Source: Actinomycetota bacterium
GTDB lineage: Bacteria; Actinomycetota; Acidimicrobiia; IMCC26256; PALSA-610
Length of the DNA: 5,413 bases
Direction: 5' to 3'
Assembly: GCA_005779345.1 (NCBI GenBank)
Contig: SXJQ01000246.1
Coordinates: 1 to 5,413, forward strand
A program made the translations under genes and the position numbers. The notes beneath the pieces were generated by a model, which was not told the DNA's origin, made no database searches, and saw only the letters and a list, made by a program, of their open reading frames with translations. This document shows positions 1 through 5,413 of the stretch, in pieces. Each line of letters opens with the position of its first letter. The first letter of the stretch is position 1.

Positions 1-113
1 CGCGCGCTGTCGGGCAGGTCATGCGGCGCAACCCGTGGCCGATTCTCGTTCCCTGCCACCGGGTGCTCGCGGCCGGGAGCAACGTGTACTCAGGGTTGAT
101 GACGGCGAGGTAG
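1..113 (+). CDS. O6-alkylguanine-DNA alkyltransferase (Ogt/MGMT family), C-terminal fragment
   Basis: This partial gene enters from the left edge; codons are in phase from position 3 and the stop is TAG at 111-113. The visible peptide reads AVGQVMRRNPWPILVPCHRV, followed by LAAGSNVYSG. That is the end of the DNA-binding helix-turn-helix and the active-site block of the family that transfers alkyl groups from O6-alkylguanine to its own cysteine. The acceptor Cys is codon 54-56 within PCHRV, so the fragment is of the Cys-bearing type and not an alkyltransferase-like protein lacking Cys. The YSG after the active site matches the family's YSGG position with about two residues fewer than usual. 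The protein then ends after only LMTAR, whereas relatives normally continue with a helix of roughly 10-20 residues. It converges on and overlaps the minus-strand OB-fold frame. Family assignment is firm; whether the C-terminus is natural is not. Confidence 0.85.
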   Translation, partial: RAVGQVMRRNPWPILVPCHRVLAAGSNVYSGLMTAR

Positions 114-352
114 GTGCGGTGCAGCCCGGCCATCCCCTGGATCTCGATGCGTCGTCCGAGATCGATTCCGCCGATCTTCGGCCGACCGTAGAAGACGACC
201 AGGATCCCGCCGGTGTCGTCCGCGACCACGGCCTCGAGCGTCGAGGTGTCGCCGAACGGGGTGATCCGCACCGAACGCACGCGACCGCGAACCCGCGCGC
301 GCTCGCGGTAGCGGACCTCACCGATCGGCATCATCGGCAGGTCGGACTTCAT
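1..352 (-). CDS. Small OB-fold nucleic-acid-binding-type protein, 3' end outside the window
   Basis: This frame opens with ATG at 352-350, overlapping the transporter's TGA by ATGA, and has a good Shine-Dalgarno at 367-362. It stays open to the left edge (117 codons, no stop seen). Residues about 9-92 fit an OB-fold of the RecG-wedge/tRNA-anticodon type common as a stand-alone actinobacterial protein: PIGEVRYRERARVRGRVRSV opens the barrel, then LEAVVADDTGGILVVFYGR, then the GIDLGRRIEIQG turn, and a closing strand ending NPEYTLL. Relatives are usually about 100-130 residues and end soon after this NP-x-Y strand. Here the frame continues about 25 residues antisense to the alkyltransferase, so that tail may not be native. 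From memory, a similar small OB-fold gene lies near a KimA-like permease and Trk genes in mycobacteria (Rv2690c-Rv2694c region). Its biochemical role is unknown. Operon position suggests co-expression with the K+ transporter; a nucleic-acid ligand is inferred from the fold only. Confidence 0.8.
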   Translation of the reverse strand, partial: MKSDLPMMPIGEVRYRERARVRGRVRSVRITPFGDTSTLEAVVADDTGGILVVFYGRPKIGGIDLGRRIEIQGMAGLHRTYLAVINPEYTLLPAASTRWQGTRIGHGLRRMTCPTAR

Positions 353-2403
353 CGTCCGGAACCCTCCGCTGCGGTCGCAGCACGAGCTTGACCGCCGAGA
401 TCGACCGGCACGAACGTCACGTTGGTGTTGGGGAGTTTGCCGAGCTCCGTCGCGAGCTCCTCGGCCGTTCGGTCGTGGAGGAAGCGATGCCACAACCGTC
501 GGTAGACGCGCCGCGGGAGGAGGACCGTGACCTCCGAGCGCCCGTCGGCCGCTTCGTCGCCGACGACCTCGGCGGCATGGCGGACGAGACGCCGATCGGG
601 ACAGTCGACGAGTTCGAGTGGGAACCGCGTGAGCCCCAACGTCTGCCAGTGCGCGGCGAGTTCGGCCGCGTGCAGGGGGTCGACGGCGACGTGCACGGCG
701 CGCATCTCGTCGGGGACGAGCGTACGCGCGTAGCGAATCGCGGCGGCCGCGGCGAGGTCGATCTGGTCGACGAAGACGAGTACGACATGGTGGGGCAGCA
801 CGCGCTCGGTCGCCGCCGCGGTGACATTGTGCTCCAGTGCTGCGGCTTCGTTGACGTACTGCCGGTTCAGCCGCACGAGGGCGTACACCATGATCGGGAC
901 GAGCAGGACGATGAACCATGCGCCCTCGAGGAACTTCGTCGCCGCGATCACGATGCACACGACGGCCGACAACAAGCAGCCGACCCCGTTGACGAAGAGC
1001 CCGCGCCGCCAGCCGGCGTGCTTGAGTCGAACGTGATGGCGCGCCATTCCGGCCTGCGACATCGTGAACGACAAGAAGACACCGATCGCATACAGCGGGA
1101 TCAGCTTCTCGACGCGTGCCTTGGTGATCACGATCAGGACGATTGCGGTCGCGGCGAGCGTGACGATCCCGTTCGAGAACACGAGTCGGTGCCCACGTTT
1201 GGTCAACTGCTTCGGCATGAAGTTGTCGCCGGCATGGAACGACGCGAGCCTCGGGAAGTCGGCGAAACTCGTGTTCGCGGCGAGCACCAGGATCAGCATC
1301 GTGCCGGCCTGGAGCAGGAAGTAGAAGACCTTGCCGGCACCGTGATCGCCGAAGACGAGCCGAGCGATCTCCGAGATCACCGTCGGCACTCCCGCCTCGA
1401 ACGGCGCGACGTGGAGGTGCGACGCGAGGACCGAGAGGCCGAGGAACATCGCGCCGAGCAACGAACCCATCACGACGAGCGTCTGCCGGGCGTTCTTCCA
1501 CTCCGGCTTCTTGAAGGCGGGGACGCCGTTCGAGATTGCTTCGACGCCGGTGACAGCGGCGCCTCCCGATGCGAAGGCGTGGAGCACCTTGTAGAGCGAT
1601 GCTCCGAGGAGCAATCCCGATCCCGTCCGACCGAACGGGAGCAGTCCTTCGGCGTCGTTGACGGCCCGTGGAAGGTCACCGAACCAGAGTCGGGCGAAAC
1701 CGACCGCGAGGAGCACGACCATCATCGCGATGAAGAAGAACGTCGGGATGCGGAACAGCGCTCCGGACTCACGTACGCCGCGCAGGTTCGCGAACGCGAT
1801 GATGACGACGAAAGCGATCGAGATCGGGACCCGCCACGGTTCGAGGACGTGGACAGCCGAGGCGAGTGCCGCCGTCCCCGCGGCTACCGAGACGGCGACG
1901 GTGAGGATGTAGTCGGTGAGCAGAGCGACCCCGGCCACCTGCGCTGGGAGGAGGCCGAAGTTGTCGCGGGTCACCATGTAGGCGCCGCCGGCGGTCGGGT
2001 ACTCCTTGATCGTTTCGCGGTAGCTGAGGATCAAGAAGCCGAGCACCACCAACATTGCGACCGTGATCGGCACGACGAGCGAGAAGGCCGCGACGCCGAT
2101 GGCCGGGACCAGCACACGCAGGATTTCCTCGGTTGCGTAGGCCGACGACGAGAGGTTGTCGGAGGCGAACACCGCGAGCGCCGTCGGATTTCCGAGGCGT
2201 TCGTGCTCGAGTTGGTCGGTGGGCAGCGGCGGCCCGAGCAGTTTGCGCTTGGCCCGGTAGCGCAACGGTTCGCGCATCGTGATCCGGGGACGCGCCGGGA
2301 GGGGCCGCGGTTCAGCGCGTGTTCGGAGCGAGGCGGGCGTCGCGATCGGCCCGGAGGGTGCGGTGGCGAGCGTCGCCGCGGTGTTCGTCGGCGTGGGCTT
2401 CAT
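349..2403 (-). CDS. KimA/YdaO-like potassium importer (APC superfamily permease)
   Basis: A polytopic permease of about 684 residues closely resembles Bacillus subtilis KimA, a K+/H+ symporter. Visible KimA hallmarks, numbered from ATG 2403: FASDNLSSSAYATEEI (TM1), LTDYILTVAVS (TM3), AVTGVEAISN (TM6), LAANTSFADFP (TM8) and LIPLYAIGVF (TM10). Residues recalled as K+-binding or essential in KimA are all present: Asp82, Tyr89, Tyr165, Thr285, Glu288 and Tyr438. About twelve membrane segments lie between residues 74 and 512. A soluble C-terminal domain (about 536-670, from VVLVFVDQIDLAA to VTFVPVDL) has an alternating USP-like alpha/beta pattern, where KimA-type proteins are nucleotide-regulated; c-di-AMP binding here is inference. 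The first ~42 residues are Pro/Ala/Thr-rich and poorly conserved. ATG 2403 is preferred because AGGA precedes it, but GTG 2415 or ATG 2277 (start of MREPLRYRAK, where family similarity begins) are possible. It follows kdpE by about 120 bases, and its TGA (351-349) overlaps the OB-fold start. A general amino-acid permease is the less likely alternative. Confidence 0.87.
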   Translation of the reverse strand: MKPTPTNTAATLATAPSGPIATPASLRTRAEPRPLPARPRITMREPLRYRAKRKLLGPPLPTDQLEHERLGNPTALAVFASDNLSSSAYATEEILRVLVPAIGVAAFSLVVPITVAMLVVLGFLILSYRETIKEYPTAGGAYMVTRDNFGLLPAQVAGVALLTDYILTVAVSVAAGTAALASAVHVLEPWRVPISIAFVVIIAFANLRGVRESGALFRIPTFFFIAMMVVLLAVGFARLWFGDLPRAVNDAEGLLPFGRTGSGLLLGASLYKVLHAFASGGAAVTGVEAISNGVPAFKKPEWKNARQTLVVMGSLLGAMFLGLSVLASHLHVAPFEAGVPTVISEIARLVFGDHGAGKVFYFLLQAGTMLILVLAANTSFADFPRLASFHAGDNFMPKQLTKRGHRLVFSNGIVTLAATAIVLIVITKARVEKLIPLYAIGVFLSFTMSQAGMARHHVRLKHAGWRRGLFVNGVGCLLSAVVCIVIAATKFLEGAWFIVLLVPIMVYALVRLNRQYVNEAAALEHNVTAAATERVLPHHVVLVFVDQIDLAAAAAIRYARTLVPDEMRAVHVAVDPLHAAELAAHWQTLGLTRFPLELVDCPDRRLVRHAAEVVGDEAADGRSEVTVLLPRRVYRRLWHRFLHDRTAEELATELGKLPNTNVTFVPVDLGGQARAATAAEGSGR
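362..367 (-). promoter_or_regulatory. Shine-Dalgarno for the OB-fold gene
   Basis: On the minus strand, GGAGGG lies 9 bases before the ATG at 352, inside the last codons of the transporter gene. It supports that start, and together with the ATGA overlap it suggests translational coupling. None of the other starts in the window has so clear a ribosome-binding site. Confidence 0.6.
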
Positions 2404-2438
2404 GAGGTCCTGCACTTCGTCGGCACGACCCCGGATGA

Positions 2439-2467
2439 GACACCCGTCGCCACTCGTCGAGGGTGTC
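2439..2467 (-). other. Hairpin in the leader of the transporter gene
   Basis: GACACCC (2439-2445) and GGGTGTC (2461-2467) form a 7-bp inverted repeat. An inner TCG/CGA pairing, after one bulged base, leaves an 8-base loop. On the minus-strand transcript the hairpin ends about 35 bases before ATG 2403. There is no U-tract after it, so it does not look like an intrinsic terminator for kdpE; a leader structure or weak attenuator is possible. The stem is short for a high-GC genome and could be chance. Confidence 0.35.
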
Positions 2468-2478
2468 GGAGGGCGGTC

Positions 2479-2500
2479 CTTGACGCGTTCTTAACGCGTT
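2479..2500. promoter_or_regulatory. Tandem 11-bp direct repeat, candidate OmpR/PhoB-type operator
   Basis: CTTGACGCGTT (2479-2489) is followed with no gap by CTTAACGCGTT (2490-2500); 10 of 11 bases are identical. On the minus strand this reads AACGCGTTAAG then AACGCGTCAAG, ending about 75 bases before the transporter ATG and beginning 24 bases after the kdpE stop. Head-to-tail units with an exact 11-bp period are the classic geometry for OmpR/PhoB-family winged-helix dimers, the family to which KdpE belongs. Seen: the repeat, its period and its place in the only sizeable gap. Inferred: that KdpE, or another regulator of this class, binds it to control the K+ transporter. No convincing -35/-10 pair could be assigned beside it. 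Confidence 0.5.
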
Positions 2501-2523
2501 GCGTCGAGGACTTGTCGCGAAGA

Positions 2524-3228
2524 TCACGCGCGCGATGTGTCGTCGGGCTCGAAGCGATATCCCATCCCGGGCTCGGTCATGAAGTACCGGGGGCGGCTCG
2601 GCTCGGGTTCGAGCTTGCGCCGGATGTGCGCGAGATGGACGCGGAGGTAGTTGGTCTCCTCGCCGTACTGGGGACCCCACACCTCCTGGAGGAGCTTGCG
2701 GCCCGTGACCAACTTGCCCGCGTGGCGTGTGAGCACCTCGACGAGATGCCATTCGGTCGGGGTGAGGCGGACCTCGCCGGCGGCGTTCGTCACGCGTCGG
2801 GTCCCCAGGTCGATGGTGAAGTGGGCGGTCACGACGACGGCGGCCTCCTCGCCGGGGAGGTTGCGTCGCAGCGCGGCGCGGAGCCGGGCGAGCAGTTCGC
2901 CCATCCCGAACGGCTTGGTGACTTAGTCGTCGGCCCCCGCGTCGAGTGCCGCGACCTTGTCGTGCTCGTCGTCGCGCGCCGACAACACGAGGATCGGAAC
3001 CTGCGTCCACCCGCGGAGCCCGTGGATGACATCGATCCCCGACATCCCCGGGAGCCCGAGATCGAGGATCACCGCGTCGGGGCGGTGCTCGGCCGCGAGC
3101 CGCAGGGCATCCTCCCCGGTCGGCGCGAGGTCGACGACGTAGTCGCGCGCCTTCAGGTTCGCGGCGAGCGTGCGCAGGATCGGGAGCTCGTCGTCGACAC
3201 AGAGGATCCGGAGCGCGGCGGGGCTCAT
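2524..3228 (-). pseudogene. kdpE: Response regulator KdpE interrupted by an in-frame TAA
   Basis: The frame runs from ATG 3228 (overlapping the kdpD stop by ATGA) to TGA 2526-2524: 234 codons plus stop, close to the ~225-residue family length. Codons 1-101 encode a receiver: acidic pair Asp12-Asp13, phospho-acceptor Asp56 (ILDLGLPG), and Ser83 in the Thr/Ser switch position. After DAGADD comes TAA at codon 102 (2925-2923), where the family has Tyr, and the same frame resumes with VTKPFGMGELLARL. The conserved Lys105 and the dimerising alpha-5 helix therefore lie beyond the stop. The rest is an intact OmpR/PhoB winged helix with KdpE signatures: LTPTEWHLVEVL, LVTGRKLLQEVWGP, NYLRVHLAHIRRKLE and TEPGMGYRF. 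No frame change occurs, so a single TAC-to-TAA (or TAT-to-TAA) substitution explains it. A restart at ATG 2904 could give a 126-residue DNA-binding half. Either a real nonsense mutation or a sequence error is possible; the kdpE identity itself is secure. Confidence 0.88.
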
Positions 3229-5413
3229 AGCGCGACCGGGAGGGTCACGATGGCCGTGAGGCCGCCACCGGGTGTGTCCTCGAGGAGCAGTTCTCCGTGC
3301 ATCGCCGTCACGAATCCTCGTACGACGGCGAGCCCGAGACCCACCCCGCCGTCGGTGCGCTGGTCACCGAGCCGCTGGAACGGTTGGAGGACGAGGTCGC
3401 GCAGCTCGGCGGGGATCCCGGGACCATGATCGATGACGTGGAGTTGCACCGAGTCGCCGTGGCGACTCGCGCGAACGCGGGTGCCTGCGCGATCGAATCG
3501 CAGCGCGTTCTTCGCCAGGTTCGCGACGACGCGTTCGAGCAGCACCGGGTCGGCGGCCACGTCGGGGAGTCCGTCGGGGAGATCGAGCGAGATCGACGGC
3601 GACCGCCCGTCGAACCCCGCGATCCCGTCGAGCGCCACCGGGACGACCTCGTCGAGACCGACGGGCCGGATCGCCGGAGTGACGACGCCGGCCTGGAGCC
3701 GGCTGAGATCGAGCAGGTTGGTGACGAGCGTCGTGAGGTGGTCGGTCGCCTCCTCGATCGTCGCGAGGAACTGCGCTTCGTCGGCGGCGTCCCACTCGAT
3801 GTCGGGCGCGCGCAGGCTCGACACCGCCGCCTTGATCGCGGCGAGCGGGGTGCGGAGGTCGTGCGAGACGGCCTGGAGGAGCGCGGTTCGGAGCGAATTG
3901 GCACGATCGAGCGCGACGGCGCGCGCCGCCGCGTCGCCGAGCTCGCGTCGTTCGATCATGGCTTCGAGGTGCGCGGCGAACGCGCTGAGGATCCGCCGAT
4001 CGTCGGCCGTGAGCGTCGGGCCCGTGAGGACGAGCACGAGGTCGTCGCCGAGCAGCTCGAACGTGTCGCCCGACTCGGGTGTCGCCGGCACCGGTCCGGC
4101 GGCCGCGACCGCACCCCACGCGTCGTTCGCGTCGCGGTGCAGGACGGCTGCGGCGTCGAGCGCGAACGTCGAGCGCAGCGTGTCGACGACCGCGCCGAGT
4201 GGGTCGCTCTCGTCGAAGGAGGTGCTCAGTCGGAGCAGTACCTCGGCCTCGGCCTTCGCCCGCTCCGCCTCCAGGGTGCGGGCCGCGGCGATCGCCACGT
4301 AGCTGCTCACGACGGCAGCCACCACGATGAAGACCACGAGGGCGAGGAGGTTCTCGCGCTCGGACACGGTCCACGTGTGGAGCGGCGGGGTCAGGTACCA
4401 GTTCGCCAGGAGAAAGGCGGCGACGGCCGACGTGATCGCCGGCAGGCGTCCGCCGACGACGGCGATCGCCACGACCACGAGCAGATAGAGGAAGAGGTGG
4501 CTCGCCAGGTGGAGGTCGTCGCGGACTGCCGCGAGGACGACGGTGAGCAGCGGGAGTGCCACGGACGCGAACAGCCATCCGGCGTTGCGGCGGCGCGGTG
4601 GGAGCGGGGCCCGGCGTCGAACCGGCAGCGCGGCGCGTACCCGGTCGAGTTCGTCGGACTCGTGTGAGATGACGTGGACGTCGACGGAGCCCGACGCACG
4701 TACGACGCGCGTGATCACCGAGCCCGAAAGGAGTTCGGACCACCGACTCCGGCGACTCGCGCCGAGCACGATCTGCGTCGCGTTCTGGCTGCGCGCGAAC
4801 TCCACGATCGCCTCGGCGACGTCGACGCCGACCACCTCGTGGAACGTCCCGCCCAGGTCGACGAGGAGCTGCCGGTGCGCGTCGATCGCGCCACGCGCGT
4901 CGCGCGCGAGACCGTCGCCCCGGCGGACGTGGACGCCGAGCAGCACGCCGTGCGATCGCTGCGCGATGCGAGCTGCGCGGCGCAGGAGATGCTCACCGCC
5001 CGGCGCGCCGGTGATCGCCACGACGACCCGTTCGCGGGTCTCCCAGGCAGTGCTGATCCCGTGACGCTCCCGATACTCATCGAGCGAGGCGTCGACGCGG
5101 TCTGCCACCCAGAGCAGTGCCAGCTCGCGCAGCGCCGTCAGGTTGCCGGGCCGGAAGTAGTTCGTCAGTGCCGCGTCGATCTTGTCGGCCGCGTAGACGT
5201 TGCCGTGCGCGAGGCGTCGACGCAGTGCCTCAGGGGTCATGTCGACGACCTCGACCTGTTCGGCGGATCGCACCACCTCGTCGGGAACGCGCTCGCGCTG
5301 CACGACCCCGGTGATCCGCTCCACCACGTCGTTGACCGACTCCAGGTGCTGGATGTTGACGGTGGAGATCACGACGATGCCCGCGTCGAGCAGCTCCTCG
5401 ACGTCTTGCCAGC
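3225..5413 (-). CDS. kdpD: Sensor histidine kinase KdpD, N-terminus outside the window
   Basis: This membrane kinase phosphorylates KdpE when K+ or turgor is limiting. The visible 728 residues (first full codon Trp, 5411-5409) start inside the KdpD N-terminal domain at WQDVEELLDAG and continue into STVNIQHLESVND, a KdpD hallmark. About 110 residues carrying the Walker motifs are missing beyond the right edge. In order follow a USP-like cytoplasmic domain (about 128-249, with IVLGASRRSRWSELL), four membrane helices (about 279-297, 302-321, 323-340, 354-377) with the KdpD-type TPPLHTWTVSERENLLAL between helices 3 and 4, a weak GAF-like region (about 393-488), the dimerisation/phospho-acceptor helix SHDLRTPL with His517, and an ATPase domain with Asn635 (NLAKNA), DHGPGIP (661-667), the F-box FQRL and GVGLGL (689-694). 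All catalytic boxes look intact. The GTG at 5372 is an internal Val, not a start. The TGA overlaps the kdpE ATG (3228-3225), and no Shine-Dalgarno is evident there, so coupling is likely. Confidence 0.96.
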   Translation of the reverse strand, partial: WQDVEELLDAGIVVISTVNIQHLESVNDVVERITGVVQRERVPDEVVRSAEQVEVVDMTPEALRRRLAHGNVYAADKIDAALTNYFRPGNLTALRELALLWVADRVDASLDEYRERHGISTAWETRERVVVAITGAPGGEHLLRRAARIAQRSHGVLLGVHVRRGDGLARDARGAIDAHRQLLVDLGGTFHEVVGVDVAEAIVEFARSQNATQIVLGASRRSRWSELLSGSVITRVVRASGSVDVHVISHESDELDRVRAALPVRRRAPLPPRRRNAGWLFASVALPLLTVVLAAVRDDLHLASHLFLYLLVVVAIAVVGGRLPAITSAVAAFLLANWYLTPPLHTWTVSERENLLALVVFIVVAAVVSSYVAIAAARTLEAERAKAEAEVLLRLSTSFDESDPLGAVVDTLRSTFALDAAAVLHRDANDAWGAVAAAGPVPATPESGDTFELLGDDLVLVLTGPTLTADDRRILSAFAAHLEAMIERRELGDAAARAVALDRANSLRTALLQAVSHDLRTPLAAIKAAVSSLRAPDIEWDAADEAQFLATIEEATDHLTTLVTNLLDLSRLQAGVVTPAIRPVGLDEVVPVALDGIAGFDGRSPSISLDLPDGLPDVAADPVLLERVVANLAKNALRFDRAGTRVRASRHGDSVQLHVIDHGPGIPAELRDLVLQPFQRLGDQRTDGGVGLGLAVVRGFVTAMHGELLLEDTPGGGLTAIVTLPVAL

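Noticed and set aside
2404..2523. ydaO-type c-di-AMP riboswitch before the transporter
   Set aside because: The gap is only 120 bases, and apart from one short hairpin I could not identify the multi-helix core of that class.
2501..2523. Promoter with a GCGACA -35 and a TAAGAA -10 on the minus strand
   Set aside because: The matches are weak (4 and 3 of 6) and the spacing is about 19 bases, which is not distinguishable from chance.
2905..2925. A frameshift as the cause of the kdpE break
   Set aside because: The receiver and the C-terminal half are in exactly the same frame, and only one codon differs from the family pattern.
2923..2925. Stop-codon reassignment or recoding of TAA
   Set aside because: No other in-frame TAA was noted in the genes here, which end in TGA or TAG, and TAA is not used for selenocysteine or pyrrolysine. 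One site is not evidence for recoding.
2312..3010. A 232-codon minus-strand frame spanning the kdpE C-terminal half and the intergenic gap
   Set aside because: It is out of frame with the clear winged-helix coding sequence and has a low-complexity Arg/Pro/Gly composition.
388..3429. A 1013-codon open frame on the plus strand, antisense to the transporter, kdpE and the end of kdpD
   Set aside because: Its product is an Arg/Asp/Glu-rich composition with no domain, and it mirrors well-supported minus-strand genes. Long antisense frames are expected opposite G/C-ending codons in high-GC DNA.
3297..4743. Open frames of over 450 codons on both strands overlapping kdpD
   Set aside because: Both are Arg-rich shadows of the kdpD reading frame, whose catalytic boxes are intact and in order.
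5370..5372. GTG as the start codon of kdpD
   Set aside because: The frame stays open to the right edge and the upstream residues WQDVEELLDAGIV match the KdpD domain, so this is an internal Val.

Overview
The window is a GC-rich, almost fully coding stretch. Nearly all of it (349-5413) is a block of potassium-homeostasis genes on the minus strand. High GC, G/C-ending codons, ATGA stop/start overlaps and a KimA-type permease directly followed by a small OB-fold protein all suggest an actinobacterium (Actinomycetota). The class cannot be fixed from this window; an uncultured lineage is possible.

Reading the minus strand from right to left: (1) kdpD, the sensor histidine kinase of the Kdp potassium-response system, covers 5413-3225 and lacks its N-terminus because the window ends inside it. 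(2) kdpE, its OmpR/PhoB-type response regulator, covers 3228-2524 and overlaps kdpD by ATGA. It is interrupted by an in-frame TAA at 2925-2923, exactly where the family has the Tyr of its conserved DDYxxKPF segment. (3) A 120-base gap holds a perfectly spaced tandem 11-bp direct repeat (2479-2500), a candidate operator for an OmpR-family regulator, and a 7-bp hairpin (2439-2467). (4) A KimA/YdaO-like APC-superfamily potassium transporter (2403-349) follows. (5) An OB-fold protein begins at 352 with another ATGA overlap and runs off the left edge.

At the far left, on the plus strand, is the C-terminal end of an O6-alkylguanine-DNA alkyltransferase with an intact PCHRV active site (stop at 111-113). 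It overlaps the OB-fold frame tail to tail, and both proteins have unusual C-termini there. The cause may be a genuine convergent overlap, a rearrangement or an assembly junction.

Functionally, KdpD/KdpE senses potassium limitation or turgor and KimA-like proteins import K+ with protons, so the arrangement suggests that a Kdp two-component system also governs a KimA-type importer here. No kdpFABC pump genes are visible; they could lie beyond position 5413. The points of highest interest are the nonsense codon in kdpE, which leaves two separable half-proteins in one frame, and the 11-bp repeat in front of the transporter. No RNA genes, mobile elements or CRISPR arrays were seen.
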